From contig NZ_FCOB02000012.1 of the NCBI RefSeq assembly GCF_001545075.1, positions 124,001 to 188,000 on the forward strand: 64,000 nucleotides of DNA. The letters are read 5' to 3'. The stretch comes from Caballeronia ptereochthonis (GTDB taxonomy: Bacteria > Pseudomonadota > Gammaproteobacteria > Burkholderiales > Burkholderiaceae). The position numbers and the translations under genes are program-made. Shown piece by piece: positions 25,595 through 34,876 of the stretch (position 1 is the stretch's first letter; each line of letters opens with the position of its first letter). The notes under the pieces are model-generated. The model made no database searches and was not told the origin of the DNA. It saw only the letters and a list, made by a program, of their open reading frames with translations.

Positions 25595-26905
25595 TCATTG
25601 AGCGGCCGCGCGTTGACGCAGCGCGTCCAGGCGGCGCAGATCGCGTGTGTAGCGCGTCCGCCCGAGCGTGAAAGCCAGCATCGCGCCGAGGCTCACGAGC
25701 GGAATCGACTGCAACGCGCCGAGCAGGCCGATGCGGTCCGCCAGAAAACCCGTCACGAGCGGGCCCGGCGCCATGCCGAGCAGATTGTTCGCGAGCGTGA
25801 GCGTGGCGAATGCCGACGCGTGAATGGCGGGCGGAGTCAAGTTCGCGACCATCGCGCCGGCCGGCCCCGATGTGCCCGCCACGACGAGAATGCCCACGCC
25901 GAGGAGCACGAGCTGCATCGGTCCCGCGGGCAGGCGGAAGGCCACCGCGAGCAGGACGAAGGAGAGCGTGCAATACGCGATCGCGGTGAGCCACTTGCGC
26001 GCGGGCACGGCTTTGCTTACGCGGTCCGTCACGATGCCGCACGCCACCATGCCGATGCCGCCCAGCAGCACGAACACCGCCGCGCCGGCGCCTGCCTTGT
26101 CCGGGGCCAGACCGTAGTAGCGGTTGAGATAGCTCGGCATCCAGGCGAGCACCGCCGCCATGATGAAGAGCTGCAAGCCGCTGCCGATGTATGCGCAGAT
26201 CACCGACACCGTCGAAAAGAGCCCGGTGAAGAGCGCGCGAAAGCTGACGCGCATGCCTTGTGATTGCAGCTCGCGCCGCTGACTCGTCGCGATGCGCTTT
26301 TCCGTCACCATGGCCCAGTACGCGACCACGAGCACGATGCCGAAGAGCGCCATCACGCCGAACGACCAGCGCCAGCCGAAGCGCACCGCCACATAGCCGC
26401 CCGCCGCCATGCCGAGCACCGAACCGAACGCGCCGCCCGCCATGAAGGCGCCGGTGAGCGTCGAGCGCAGGTGCGCCGGAAAAATGCTCAGGATGACCGC
26501 GATGCCGACGCTGCCATACGCCGCCTCGCCGAGGCCGACGATCGCGCGCGCCGCCAGCATCTCGCCGTAGCGCGTGGCGAGGGCGCAACCGAGTGTCGCG
26601 AGGCTCCAGAGCATCGCCATCAGCACGAGGCTTTTGACGCGGCCCCAGCGGTCGGCGAGCACGGAAAGGGGAAGCGTGAGCACGCCCACCATCAGCGCGA
26701 CCACGCTGCTCAGTGCCCCCAACCGTGTGTCGGAGAGTCCCCATGCGGCCTTGAGCAGCGGGAACACGGCGTTGAGCACCTGGCGCGACATGTAGTCCGA
26801 GAGCAGCAGCCCGAAGGTCAGCGCGAACACGACCCACGCGTAACGTCGCGAGACCGCGGGCGTGGCTGAGCCGGCCACCGCGGGTTTGGCGCAATGCAGT
26901 TCCAA
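25595..26905 (-). CDS. MFS transporter
   Basis: A carrier of 436 residues with 12 membrane segments. The helix 2-3 loop is SVLADRWGRVKS and helix 1 ends LLLSDYMSRQVLN, as in the aromatic-acid and ACS-like branches. It begins with TTG at 26905, since GGAGGA lies about 7 bp upstream and no better ATG is near. It lies between the BKACE gene and a serine hydrolase gene on the same strand, so it probably imports the compound they degrade. Confidence 0.87.
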   Translation of the reverse strand: MELHCAKPAVAGSATPAVSRRYAWVVFALTFGLLLSDYMSRQVLNAVFPLLKAAWGLSDTRLGALSSVVALMVGVLTLPLSVLADRWGRVKSLVLMAMLWSLATLGCALATRYGEMLAARAIVGLGEAAYGSVGIAVILSIFPAHLRSTLTGAFMAGGAFGSVLGMAAGGYVAVRFGWRWSFGVMALFGIVLVVAYWAMVTEKRIATSQRRELQSQGMRVSFRALFTGLFSTVSVICAYIGSGLQLFIMAAVLAWMPSYLNRYYGLAPDKAGAGAAVFVLLGGIGMVACGIVTDRVSKAVPARKWLTAIAYCTLSFVLLAVAFRLPAGPMQLVLLGVGILVVAGTSGPAGAMVANLTPPAIHASAFATLTLANNLLGMAPGPLVTGFLADRIGLLGALQSIPLVSLGAMLAFTLGRTRYTRDLRRLDALRQRAAAQ

Positions 26906-26966
26906 GATCGTCTCCTCCGTGATCCGGCGGCTAGCGGCCGGATTGTTTCATGGCACGGCGCCGTTC

Positions 26967-28022
26967 TTATGCGGCGCGCAGCGGCACGTTCAACTGACCC
27001 GCGCGCCGGTTCGGGCTCATGCCGAGGTTCCGCAGCGTTTCTTCGACGCTGTCGTACTGCACGCCGATCCTGTAGATCTCGCGCGCTTCCTTGCCACTCG
27101 CCACGTCGCGCCCGAGCTCGCGCGCGATGCGCACGCATTGCTCGACTTGCTGCACGGACGTCATGCGCCGGCCGTGCTGATCGATGATCGTGTCCTCGAT
27201 GCCGCAGCGCGGATGCAGGCCCATCGCCATCGCCATCGTGTTGATCGGCAGCACGTTCTTCATCAGCGATTCGAGCGTGATGCACGAGCCGTCGGGGCAG
27301 CGTCGCACGAACTCCATGAAGTTGTACGGATTGGGACCGTCGAAGCCGCCGCCGATGCCGACCCACGTCACATTGAGCGGCCCGCGATAGGCGCCGCGCC
27401 TGATGATCCGCTCGAGCGTCTCCAGCGAGTGCATGCCGGTCAACTGGAAGTGCGGCTGAATGCCCGCGTTCTGCAGGCGGCGCAGATGCTCTTCGACCCA
27501 GCCGGGACCGGCGGGCACCGTCATCTCGCGGTACGCCTCCCAGTATGCGGGCTCGGCCAGCGACGTCCCAGCGATGTCGTTGCGGTTCATCAGTTCGGTG
27601 ATGTTCATCTGCACCGTGTTGATCGCGACCGTCACCTGATCGGGACGCGGCGTGAGCTCGGCGAGCATGTGGCGCGTATCGTCGGAGAGCCACTTTGCGG
27701 CGGCGCCGTCGTCTTCGGGCGCGAACGAGATCGAGCCGCCCACTTGCAGGATCATGTCGGGCACGGCTTCGCGCAAGCGGCCGAGCAGTTCGTTGAACTT
27801 CGAGAGGCGCTTGCTGCCCTTGCCGTCCGGCTCGCGCACATGCAGGTGCAGCACGGTCGCGCCCGCGTTGTAGCAGTCGACGGCTTTCTGCACGTGCTCG
27901 TCCATCGTAACGGGGATGTCTTCGGGAAAGTCCGCGGGCATCCATTCCGGCCCATACGGCGCGACGGTGATGACGACCTTGTCCTGATTCTCGGGATGCA
28001 GCGAATCGTCGAAGAATTGCAT
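26967..28022 (-). CDS. Beta-keto acid cleavage enzyme (BKACE, formerly DUF849)
   Basis: A Zn-dependent TIM barrel that condenses a beta-keto acid with acetyl-CoA to give acetoacetate and a CoA ester. The metal motif is VLHLHVREPDGKGSKR, and the late family segment is LHPRCGIEDTII. At 351 residues it is longer than most members (about 275-310), with extra sequence around 135-200. The start ATG 28022 has GGAG about 7 bp upstream. The neighbours (TauD-type dioxygenase, quinone oxidoreductase, MFS) suggest a catabolic route that yields a beta-keto acid; its identity is not evident. Confidence 0.87.
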   Translation of the reverse strand: MQFFDDSLHPENQDKVVITVAPYGPEWMPADFPEDIPVTMDEHVQKAVDCYNAGATVLHLHVREPDGKGSKRLSKFNELLGRLREAVPDMILQVGGSISFAPEDDGAAAKWLSDDTRHMLAELTPRPDQVTVAINTVQMNITELMNRNDIAGTSLAEPAYWEAYREMTVPAGPGWVEEHLRRLQNAGIQPHFQLTGMHSLETLERIIRRGAYRGPLNVTWVGIGGGFDGPNPYNFMEFVRRCPDGSCITLESLMKNVLPINTMAMAMGLHPRCGIEDTIIDQHGRRMTSVQQVEQCVRIARELGRDVASGKEAREIYRIGVQYDSVEETLRNLGMSPNRRAGQLNVPLRAA

Positions 28023-28088
28023 GTTGAACTCCGTTGAGATATTCGAAATGAATGAGCGCGCGTGCCGGGCGAGAACCGGCACTGAAAT

Positions 28089-28937
28089 TCAGAAAGGCAT
28101 GTCGCCGATGATCCCCGCCCGCTCCATCTTGCGATGACAGGGCGGATAGTCCATCACCGCGTAGTGCTGCGTGCTGCGGTTGTCCCAGATCGCGATGCTG
28201 TTCTTCGACCAGCGCCAGCGCACCTGATGTTCAGGGATATAGGCCTGGCTCAGCAGGTACGCGAGCAACTGGCCCGCGCCGGGATTCGCGTCCTGCCCGA
28301 AGCGCACGCGCGCGGGCGTGTGATAGTTGGTGAAGTGCGTCGTGAAGGCGTTCACGAACAGGACTTTTTCGCCGGTCTCCGGATGCGTGCGCACGACCGG
28401 ATGCTCCGCGTCGGGAAAGCGCTCCTTCAGTGCGAGACGCTGATCGATCGGCATCGCCGCGCCGAAGCTCGCCTCGATGCTGTGCCGCGCGCGCAGATCC
28501 GCGATCTGCTCCTTCACATGCGCAGGCAGGTTCTCATACGCAAGCACCATGTTTGCCCACATCGTGTCGCCGCCGACGGGCGGGCACTCCACGCACCGCA
28601 GCACGCAGCCGAAGGGCGGCACCACGCGCCACGTCGCATCCGTGTGCCACGCGTTTTCGTAGCGGTCGTTCGGCTGCTCGGGCGACTTGTAGATGCGCAC
28701 GAGTCCCGGATGCCCGGGATCGCTGCCCGCGACCGGATGATCCTCCAGCTCGCCGAAGCGCCGCGCGAACGCCACGTGCTCCGCGCGCGTGATGTCCTGA
28801 TCGCGCAGAAAGAGCACGCGGTGCGCGAGGAGCGCGGCGCGTATCTCGGCGAAGAGCGCATCGTCGTGAATGGCGTCGGCGAGCCTGACGTCCTTGAGTT
28901 CGGCGCCGATCGCGCAGGTGAGCTGTTCTATACGCAT
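28089..28937 (-). CDS. TauD/TfdA-family Fe(II)/2-oxoglutarate dioxygenase
   Basis: A protein of 282 residues with the complete iron facial triad: His98 and Asp100 in NAWHTDATW, and His258 in RSTQHYAV. The 2-oxoglutarate-binding arginine is probably Arg269 in CHRKMERAG. The family hydroxylates sulfonates, aryloxyacids, betaines and similar compounds, often cleaving a C-S, C-O or C-N bond. It lies 66 bp upstream of the BKACE gene and may generate its substrate (inference). Confidence 0.92.
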   Translation of the reverse strand: MRIEQLTCAIGAELKDVRLADAIHDDALFAEIRAALLAHRVLFLRDQDITRAEHVAFARRFGELEDHPVAGSDPGHPGLVRIYKSPEQPNDRYENAWHTDATWRVVPPFGCVLRCVECPPVGGDTMWANMVLAYENLPAHVKEQIADLRARHSIEASFGAAMPIDQRLALKERFPDAEHPVVRTHPETGEKVLFVNAFTTHFTNYHTPARVRFGQDANPGAGQLLAYLLSQAYIPEHQVRWRWSKNSIAIWDNRSTQHYAVMDYPPCHRKMERAGIIGDMPF

Positions 28938-28946
28938 GATGCCTCC

Positions 28947-29936
28947 TCAGACGACGAACACCGACGAGCCCGTGGTCCTGCGCGCTTCGAGATCGCGGTG
29001 CGCGTCCTGCGCGTCACGCAGCGCATAGCGCTGATTGATCTCGATGCGGATGCGTCCGCTCGCGACATGATCGAACAGTTCGGCGGCGAGCTGATTCTTC
29101 TCGACCGGATCGGCGATGTAGTCGGCGAGCGCCGGGCGCGTCAGGTAGAGCGATCCCTTCTTCGCCAGCAATTGCGGGTCGAAGGGCGGAACCGGCCCCG
29201 ATGCCGTGCCGACACAGACCATCAAACCACGCCGCGCGAGCGAATCGAGCGATGCGTTGAAGGTCGTCTTGCCCACACTGTCGAAGACGACGTTCACGCC
29301 CTTGCCATCGGTCAGCTCGCGCACGCGCGCGGCGACATTCTCACGGCTGTAGTCGATCACGTGCGCCGTGCCGTGCTCGCGCGCGACGCGCGCTTTTTCT
29401 TCGCTCGACACCGTGCCGATCACCGTGACGCCCAGAAGCTTCGCCCATTGCGACACGATCAACCCCACGCCTCCTGCGGCAGCGTGGAGAAGCAGCGTGT
29501 CGCCTGGTTCGAAGCGGCGCACGCGCGTCATCAGATAGGCGGCGGTGAGGCCGCGCATGGTCATCGCGGCGGCGCGCGCGCAGTCGATCGCATCGGGCAG
29601 CCTGATGAGCGGCGCAGCCGCGATGATGCGCTCCGTGCTGTACGCGCCGAGCGTGTTGATGAAACCAGTGTAGGTCACGCGATCGCCTTCCTTCAGATGC
29701 GTGACGTTCGCGCCGACTCGCTCGACGACGCCCGACGCCTCCACGCCCATGCCCGAGGGCAGCGGCACCGGATAGAGGCCGGAGCGGAAATAGGTATCGG
29801 CGAAGTTGAGTCCGACCGCCTCGTGACGCAGACGGACCTCGAAGGGACCGGGCTCGTCGACGCGAACCTCTTCCCAGCGCAGGACTTCGGGACCGCCGGT
29901 TTCGTGAAAGCGGATTGCATGTGCCATTGTGTTCAT
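28947..29936 (-). CDS. NADPH:quinone oxidoreductase (MDR superfamily)
   Basis: A zinc-free medium-chain reductase of 329 residues of the QOR type. Cofactor signature: LLLHAAAGGVGLIVSQWAK; the N-terminal catalytic-fold segment is NFADTYFRSGLYPVPLPSGMG. It reduces quinones or enones with NADPH. It lies 9 bp upstream of the dioxygenase gene and 9 bp downstream of the stress-protein gene, so all are likely co-transcribed. Confidence 0.9.
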   Translation of the reverse strand: MNTMAHAIRFHETGGPEVLRWEEVRVDEPGPFEVRLRHEAVGLNFADTYFRSGLYPVPLPSGMGVEASGVVERVGANVTHLKEGDRVTYTGFINTLGAYSTERIIAAAPLIRLPDAIDCARAAAMTMRGLTAAYLMTRVRRFEPGDTLLLHAAAGGVGLIVSQWAKLLGVTVIGTVSSEEKARVAREHGTAHVIDYSRENVAARVRELTDGKGVNVVFDSVGKTTFNASLDSLARRGLMVCVGTASGPVPPFDPQLLAKKGSLYLTRPALADYIADPVEKNQLAAELFDHVASGRIRIEINQRYALRDAQDAHRDLEARRTTGSSVFVV

Positions 29937-29945
29937 CTCCAGTTT

Positions 29946-30725
29946 TTATTGGGCGCTGTCTCGGCCCGCGTGATCTGCGAGCGCGCTCCAGTCGGCATCG
30001 CGCAGACAGCGGCGCGATGCCGGCAGCACGACGCCTTCGATGCGTCCCATGCGTTCCCACGCGAAGCGCGCGCACGCATGCAGTCGGTCTTCGATCTCTT
30101 CGCCGCGCATGGCGGATTCCGCGATGCGCGCGAGCAGGGCGGCTTCGCGCCCGGCGAGGCGCGCGAGTTCGTCGAACTCGGCATCGAGCGCGGAGGTGCG
30201 CTCGCGCAAGGCGAGCGTCAGCGCTTTTTCCTCGCGAGGCGCGACGCAAAGACCTTCGATCGTCCGCTGTGCGAGCCGCTTCGCGCGCAGACCGGCGAGT
30301 GCGTCCTCGAAAGCGTCCGAGCGCGCGCGATGCTCGTCGAGCAACGCGCCGACCACTCTGGTGACGCTCGGACGCGCATCGGCGGGACACACGAGCACCG
30401 CGACGCCGGCCAGGGGCGGCACGGCGCTGCCTTGAGCGATGCACACGAGGTCGTAGTCGCGCGATGCCTGGTGGCCGATGCCATCGAACGTCGCGCCACC
30501 TTGATCCAGAAGCACCGACGCGGGCACGCCCTGAGCGCGCGCCGCGGCTTCCGCACGGGCCAGCAGTGCTTCCGTGCGCCGGTGCGTGAGCGCATCGTGC
30601 TCGCCGGTCTCGCCGCAAACGAACGTGATGCGCGCGCCGAGCGATCGCGCAAGCTCGGCCGCATGGCCAATCGCCTCGACGCAGGCGTCGCTGCGCTCGA
30701 CGGGCACGAGCAGATGTCGGTACAT
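29946..30725 (-). CDS. Universal stress protein with hemerythrin-like C-terminal region
   Basis: A protein of 259 residues, longer than single-domain UspA (about 140). The N-terminal half (MYRHLLVPVERSDACVEAIG onward) is a UspA fold. The C-terminal half is all-helical and resembles the HHE/hemerythrin pattern (LLDEHRARSDAFED, then FAWERMGRIEGVVLPASRR and DADWSALADH). Not all iron-binding histidines are present, so metal binding is doubtful. The start ATG 30725 follows AAGGA; an earlier reading to 30851 would cross the palindromic repeat. It may sense redox or oxygen stress (inference). Confidence 0.8.
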   Translation of the reverse strand: MYRHLLVPVERSDACVEAIGHAAELARSLGARITFVCGETGEHDALTHRRTEALLARAEAAARAQGVPASVLLDQGGATFDGIGHQASRDYDLVCIAQGSAVPPLAGVAVLVCPADARPSVTRVVGALLDEHRARSDAFEDALAGLRAKRLAQRTIEGLCVAPREEKALTLALRERTSALDAEFDELARLAGREAALLARIAESAMRGEEIEDRLHACARFAWERMGRIEGVVLPASRRCLRDADWSALADHAGRDSAQ

Positions 30726-30787
30726 GAGGATCCTTCGGCTTGCGGTTGCACGGTTGAATCTATCGTAGTGCGGGCATTGCACTCGCG

Positions 30788-30808
30788 CCCCTCTCGCGAC
30801 GGGAGGGG
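30788..30808. repeat. Palindromic REP-like element, copy 1
   Basis: CCCCTCTC-GCGAC-GGGAGGGG: an 8-bp stem (one T.G wobble) with a 5-base loop, between the stress-protein and LAL-regulator genes. It has the same architecture as the copy at 33625-33645. Confidence 0.6.
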
Positions 30809-30863
30809 ACTTGACGCATGCGCGCCATCCGACCCATCCTAGGCGGATCACGAATGCATCCCG

Positions 30864-33572
30864 ATGCCCACGAACTTCATCTCATCCGGCGACCCAGCCA
30901 CCGAGCTCGTATTGAAGACCATGGCGCCGCGCGCCCCGGCCGGCCTGCTCGCACGCGCGCGTCTGAATGCCGAAAGCGCCGAGAGCGTGCCGGGCGCCGG
31001 CTGTCAGATCGTCGTCGTGCAGGCAGGCGCGGGATACGGCAAGACTTCGCTGCTGGCCCAATGGCGGCGCGAATTCCTGTCGCGCGGCGCCGCGGTCGCG
31101 TGGCTGCTCGCCGACGAACGCGACGACGCCGAACGCTTTCTGCGCGCGCTCGTCCACGCGATCCGCACCGGCTGCGCGCGGCCCGCATTCGGGCGCTTCA
31201 TATCCGGGAGCGCGGGCGCGCCCGCCGGCGCTTTCGATCTGGCGACGGCATGGCTCGCCGAACTCGCGCAGCTTTCGCTCGATGTCGTACTGATCGTCGA
31301 CGAAGCGGACAGGCTGCCCGCGTCGGGCGCGCAATTGCTCGACTACGTGATGCACAACGCGCCGCAGAACCTGCGCATCGTCGCGGCCGGGCGGCAGGGT
31401 CTCGACAAGCCGGTGGCGGAACTGCTCGCATACGGGCAGGCCGTGCTCGTCGGTCCCGACGCGCTGCGCTTTCGCGTCGACGAGACGATCGCGCTCGTCA
31501 CGCAGCGCTTCGGCGCGCGCGTGAACGCCGATGCCTGCGCGCGACTTTTCGAGATCACCGATGGCTGGCCGCTCGGCCTGCAACTCGCGCTCACCGCGAT
31601 GGCGCGCGCGCAGGACCCGCGCGCGGCGCTGGACAATCTCGCGGCGGGTCCGCGCGGCCTGCGCGAGCCGCTCGTCGCGGCATTGCTCACGGAGCTTTCG
31701 TCCGACGACGAGCGCTTTCTTACATACATCAGCGCGATGGACGTGCTGCATCCGGACTTGTGCGCCGCCCTGACAGACGACGCGCAGGCGCCGCGGCGCC
31801 TGGTGCGCCTCGCACGCGACACGCCCGTGTTCGTCACCGCCGAGGAAAGCGACTGGTGCCGGCTGCATCCGCTCGTGCGCGACGTACTGCAGACCCGCTT
31901 TGGCGCGCTCGCGGATGCGGAACGGGCGGAGCTGCATCGCCGCGCGGCGCGCTGGCTCGGCGCGCGCGGGATGCTCGAACAGGCCGCGCGTCACGCGCAC
32001 GCGGCAGGCGAGCGCGAGCATGCGTACGAGCTGGCCGAACGCTCGCTGCATGACGCCGTGAAGCAAGGGCAGCTCGGCACCGTGCTCGACTGGCTCGAGC
32101 GCCTGCCGGAACCCGAGCTGGAAAAGCGCCCGCGTCTGCGCCTCGCCGTCGCGTGGGCGCTCGCGCTCGGCGAACGTCACCGCGAGGCGCAGCGCCAGGT
32201 CGAGCGCGTCCTCGCGTCGCCCGGCGCCGATGACGCACTGCGCTACGAATGCGCGCTGATCCTGAGCGCGGCCGCATGGTATTCCGACGATCCCGACCGT
32301 TTCCTCGCGCTCTTCGAGCCGTGGGCGCAGCAGCCGCCCGCAAAGGATTCATGGCTTGCTCAGGCGCATGCGAACCGCCTCGCCGCCCGCGCGATGCTGC
32401 TGGGCGAGCCTGCGCAAGCGCGGCGGCTGCAACAGGCCGTGACGCGCGCGCAGATCGGCAAGGGGCTCGGCTACGTCGTGCGCTGGGGTGACCACATGGT
32501 CGGCCTCACGTGGATGCGGGAAGGTCAGGTGAAACTCGCCGAAAGCGTCCTCCTGCCCGCGCTCGCGAGCGCCGAAGACGATCTCGGCCGGCGTCATCCG
32601 CTGACCTGCATGTTCGCCGCGACATGTGCGTCCATCGCGTACGAGGACGATCGCATCGACGAGGCGGGCGCGCTGCTCGCCAACCGTCTCGACGTGCTGG
32701 AGCGCGCGGCGATGCCCGAGGCGGTCGTGCTCGCGTATCGTACGGCGGCGCGCATCGCGGCCTTGCGCGGCGACGAGCATCGCGCGCTCGATCTGCTCGA
32801 AATGCTGCATGCGATGGGCGTCGCGCGCGGACTGCCGCGTCTTTGCGTGACGAGCCTCGTCGAACAGGTCAGCGTGCACGCGGGCCGCTACCGCGCGCAA
32901 ACCTGCGACGCGCTCGTCGAACGCATCGATGCGCTCGTCGATGAGCACATCGGCGCGCGTGGCCCGATCTGGCGTCAGTCGGTGCAGATGCTGCAGGCGA
33001 TGGCGCACGGCAGCGCCGCGCTCGCGCGGCAGGACTGGCGCGCCGCGATCGAACCGTTCGCGCGCGCGGAAGAGATCGCCGCGACGATGAAGCTCGGCCG
33101 GCAGCGCATCGAACTGATGGCCTTGCGCGCCTTGGCGCTCGAACGCGCGAGTGCAGAGGGCCGCGCGCCGTTCCTCGAAGCGCTGAACCTCGCGCGCACG
33201 TATCACCTGGGACGCGTGCTGGTCGACGCGCATCCTGCGCTTGCCGACTGGGCGCGGAGCGTGAGCGAGGAAGGCGAGATGAAGCCCGGCGAGCGGCCGA
33301 TCGTGCCGCCGCATGTCGTGCGCGTGCCGCCGCGCTCGGGCGAGGGCGGCCCGCGTGCGCTGCCCAGCGTGATCCTCACGCCGAAGGAGCGCGAGATTCT
33401 CGAACTGCTCGCACGCAACCTGACCAACAAGGAAATCGCGCTCGCGGCGGCGGTGGGCGAGGGCACGGTCAAGTGGCATCTGAAGAATCTCTTCGGCAAG
33501 CTCGATGCGAGCTCGCGCAAGCACGCGGTGCGGCGCGCCATCGCGCTCGGCCTACTCGAAGGCGTGCACTAG
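30864..33572 (+). CDS. LAL-type LuxR regulator (MalT-like, ATPase + TPR + HTH)
   Basis: A regulator of 902 residues. Walker A is QAGAGYGKTSLL (about 53-64) and Walker B is VVLIVDEADR (141-150), as in STAND/NACHT ATPases. A winged-helix region follows, then a long helical repeat region (about 370-770). The C-terminal LuxR helix-turn-helix reads LTPKEREILELLARNLTNKE, then GEGTVKWHLKNLFGKL. Such proteins oligomerise with ATP and an inducer to activate transcription. The porin and CoA-ligase genes directly downstream on the same strand are likely targets. The ATG at 30864 is the start used. Confidence 0.92.
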   Translation: MPTNFISSGDPATELVLKTMAPRAPAGLLARARLNAESAESVPGAGCQIVVVQAGAGYGKTSLLAQWRREFLSRGAAVAWLLADERDDAERFLRALVHAIRTGCARPAFGRFISGSAGAPAGAFDLATAWLAELAQLSLDVVLIVDEADRLPASGAQLLDYVMHNAPQNLRIVAAGRQGLDKPVAELLAYGQAVLVGPDALRFRVDETIALVTQRFGARVNADACARLFEITDGWPLGLQLALTAMARAQDPRAALDNLAAGPRGLREPLVAALLTELSSDDERFLTYISAMDVLHPDLCAALTDDAQAPRRLVRLARDTPVFVTAEESDWCRLHPLVRDVLQTRFGALADAERAELHRRAARWLGARGMLEQAARHAHAAGEREHAYELAERSLHDAVKQGQLGTVLDWLERLPEPELEKRPRLRLAVAWALALGERHREAQRQVERVLASPGADDALRYECALILSAAAWYSDDPDRFLALFEPWAQQPPAKDSWLAQAHANRLAARAMLLGEPAQARRLQQAVTRAQIGKGLGYVVRWGDHMVGLTWMREGQVKLAESVLLPALASAEDDLGRRHPLTCMFAATCASIAYEDDRIDEAGALLANRLDVLERAAMPEAVVLAYRTAARIAALRGDEHRALDLLEMLHAMGVARGLPRLCVTSLVEQVSVHAGRYRAQTCDALVERIDALVDEHIGARGPIWRQSVQMLQAMAHGSAALARQDWRAAIEPFARAEEIAATMKLGRQRIELMALRALALERASAEGRAPFLEALNLARTYHLGRVLVDAHPALADWARSVSEEGEMKPGERPIVPPHVVRVPPRSGEGGPRALPSVILTPKEREILELLARNLTNKEIALAAAVGEGTVKWHLKNLFGKLDASSRKHAVRRAIALGLLEGVH

Positions 33573-33624
33573 CGCCTTTTCAGCGCGTTTCAACAGGGTT
33601 TTCCCGCCTCTCTCGCAATCCCTA

Positions 33625-33645
33625 CCCCTCTCTCCACGAGAGGGG
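33625..33645. repeat. Palindromic REP-like element, copy 2
   Basis: CCCCTCTC-TCCAC-GAGAGGGG: a perfect 8-bp stem (9 bp with the flanking A and T) and a 5-base loop, 53 bp after the LAL-regulator stop. No T-run follows, so it is a repeat element rather than a standard terminator. Confidence 0.6.
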
Positions 33646-33736
33646 TTCGGCGCACCCCCGATGCGTATTCTTGCCTCCAGACGTCGCAGCACCTTCGACG
33701 ACACGCGACGCACTCAAAACAGCATCAGGAGACTCG

Positions 33737-34861
33737 ATGAAGCTCAGATTCGCCACTGCGGCAGGGCTCGCGCTGGCCGCCTGCGGCGCGCATGCGCAAT
33801 CGTCCGTGACGCTCTACGGCGTGCTCGATGCCGGCCTGCTGTATCAGAGCACGTCGGCAGCAAGCTTCGCGCACAACGCGCCCGACACGGGGAAGGTGTA
33901 TCGCTTCAAGGACGGCGGCATCTATTCGAGCGTCTGGGGCCTGAAGGCCAGCGAGGATCTCGGCGGCGGCTACTTCGTGAACGTGAAACTGCAGGGCTCG
34001 TTCGATTCGGGCACGGGCAAGACGGGATTGAGCGATACGCCCGGCGTCGCGGCGAGCTTCAATCAATACGCGACGGTCGGCATGTCCGGTCCGTTCGGCA
34101 CCTTCAACGCGGGCCGCCAGATCGTGCCGATGATCTGGGCGATGTACGACACCGATGTGCGCCGCGCGCAATACTTCGGTAGCGTCCTTACGGCATGGCT
34201 CGGCCTGAACACCGCTGCCGGCTGGCCCGGCACGAGCACCAATGGTTCGATCGGCGCGCTATACGACAGCAACGCGCTCGTCTATCAGTCGCCGGTCCTC
34301 GCGGGCTTTTCGCTGTCGCTCGAATACGCGCCCGGCGGCACGGCCGGCCAGTTTCAGGGCGGCACGCGCGAGTCGGCGGTGCTCAAGTACTCGAACTTCG
34401 GGCTCACGCTGTCGGCTGTCTACTACAACGGCCACGACACGAATCCCGCACCCGGTTCCGTGCCGACGGGGCTCAACAACAACCGCTTCATGTACTTCGG
34501 CGGCCTCTATACGACGCATGGCTTTTCGTTCTCGCTTTCGTATGCGAACGGCAAGAACCCGGTGGACTCGAGCCACGCGAACTTCGATCTTTACTCGGGC
34601 GGCGTCGGATATCGCTTCGCGCCCGACCTCAACGTGACGACGGGCGTGTACTACATCAAGGACAAGAACGACTCGTCCAATCATTCGCTCGAGTTCGCGA
34701 TCGGCGCCGAGTACAACCTGTCCAAGCGCACGCTCGCGTATGCGGAAGTCGGTCACGTGAACAACCGCGGCACGATGAACCAGATGATCGTGTATGGCCA
34801 GCCGACCGCGCCCGGAAAATCGACGACCGCGGCCATGCTCGGCCTGCGCCACAACTTCTGA
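33737..34861 (+). CDS. Outer-membrane porin, Burkholderiales (Gram-negative porin) type
   Basis: A trimeric 16-strand general porin of 374 residues. A signal peptide (MKLRFATAAGLALAACGAHA) is followed by the hallmark mature start QSSVTLYGVLDAGLLYQ. The chain ends in the usual C-terminal phenylalanine (LGLRHNF), recognised by the BAM complex. The ATG at 33737 follows CAGGAG. Next to a CoA ligase and downstream of a LAL regulator, it may be a substrate-specific entry channel. Confidence 0.93.
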   Translation: MKLRFATAAGLALAACGAHAQSSVTLYGVLDAGLLYQSTSAASFAHNAPDTGKVYRFKDGGIYSSVWGLKASEDLGGGYFVNVKLQGSFDSGTGKTGLSDTPGVAASFNQYATVGMSGPFGTFNAGRQIVPMIWAMYDTDVRRAQYFGSVLTAWLGLNTAAGWPGTSTNGSIGALYDSNALVYQSPVLAGFSLSLEYAPGGTAGQFQGGTRESAVLKYSNFGLTLSAVYYNGHDTNPAPGSVPTGLNNNRFMYFGGLYTTHGFSFSLSYANGKNPVDSSHANFDLYSGGVGYRFAPDLNVTTGVYYIKDKNDSSNHSLEFAIGAEYNLSKRTLAYAEVGHVNNRGTMNQMIVYGQPTAPGKSTTAAMLGLRHNF

Positions 34862-34876
34862 AATCTGGAGAAACGG

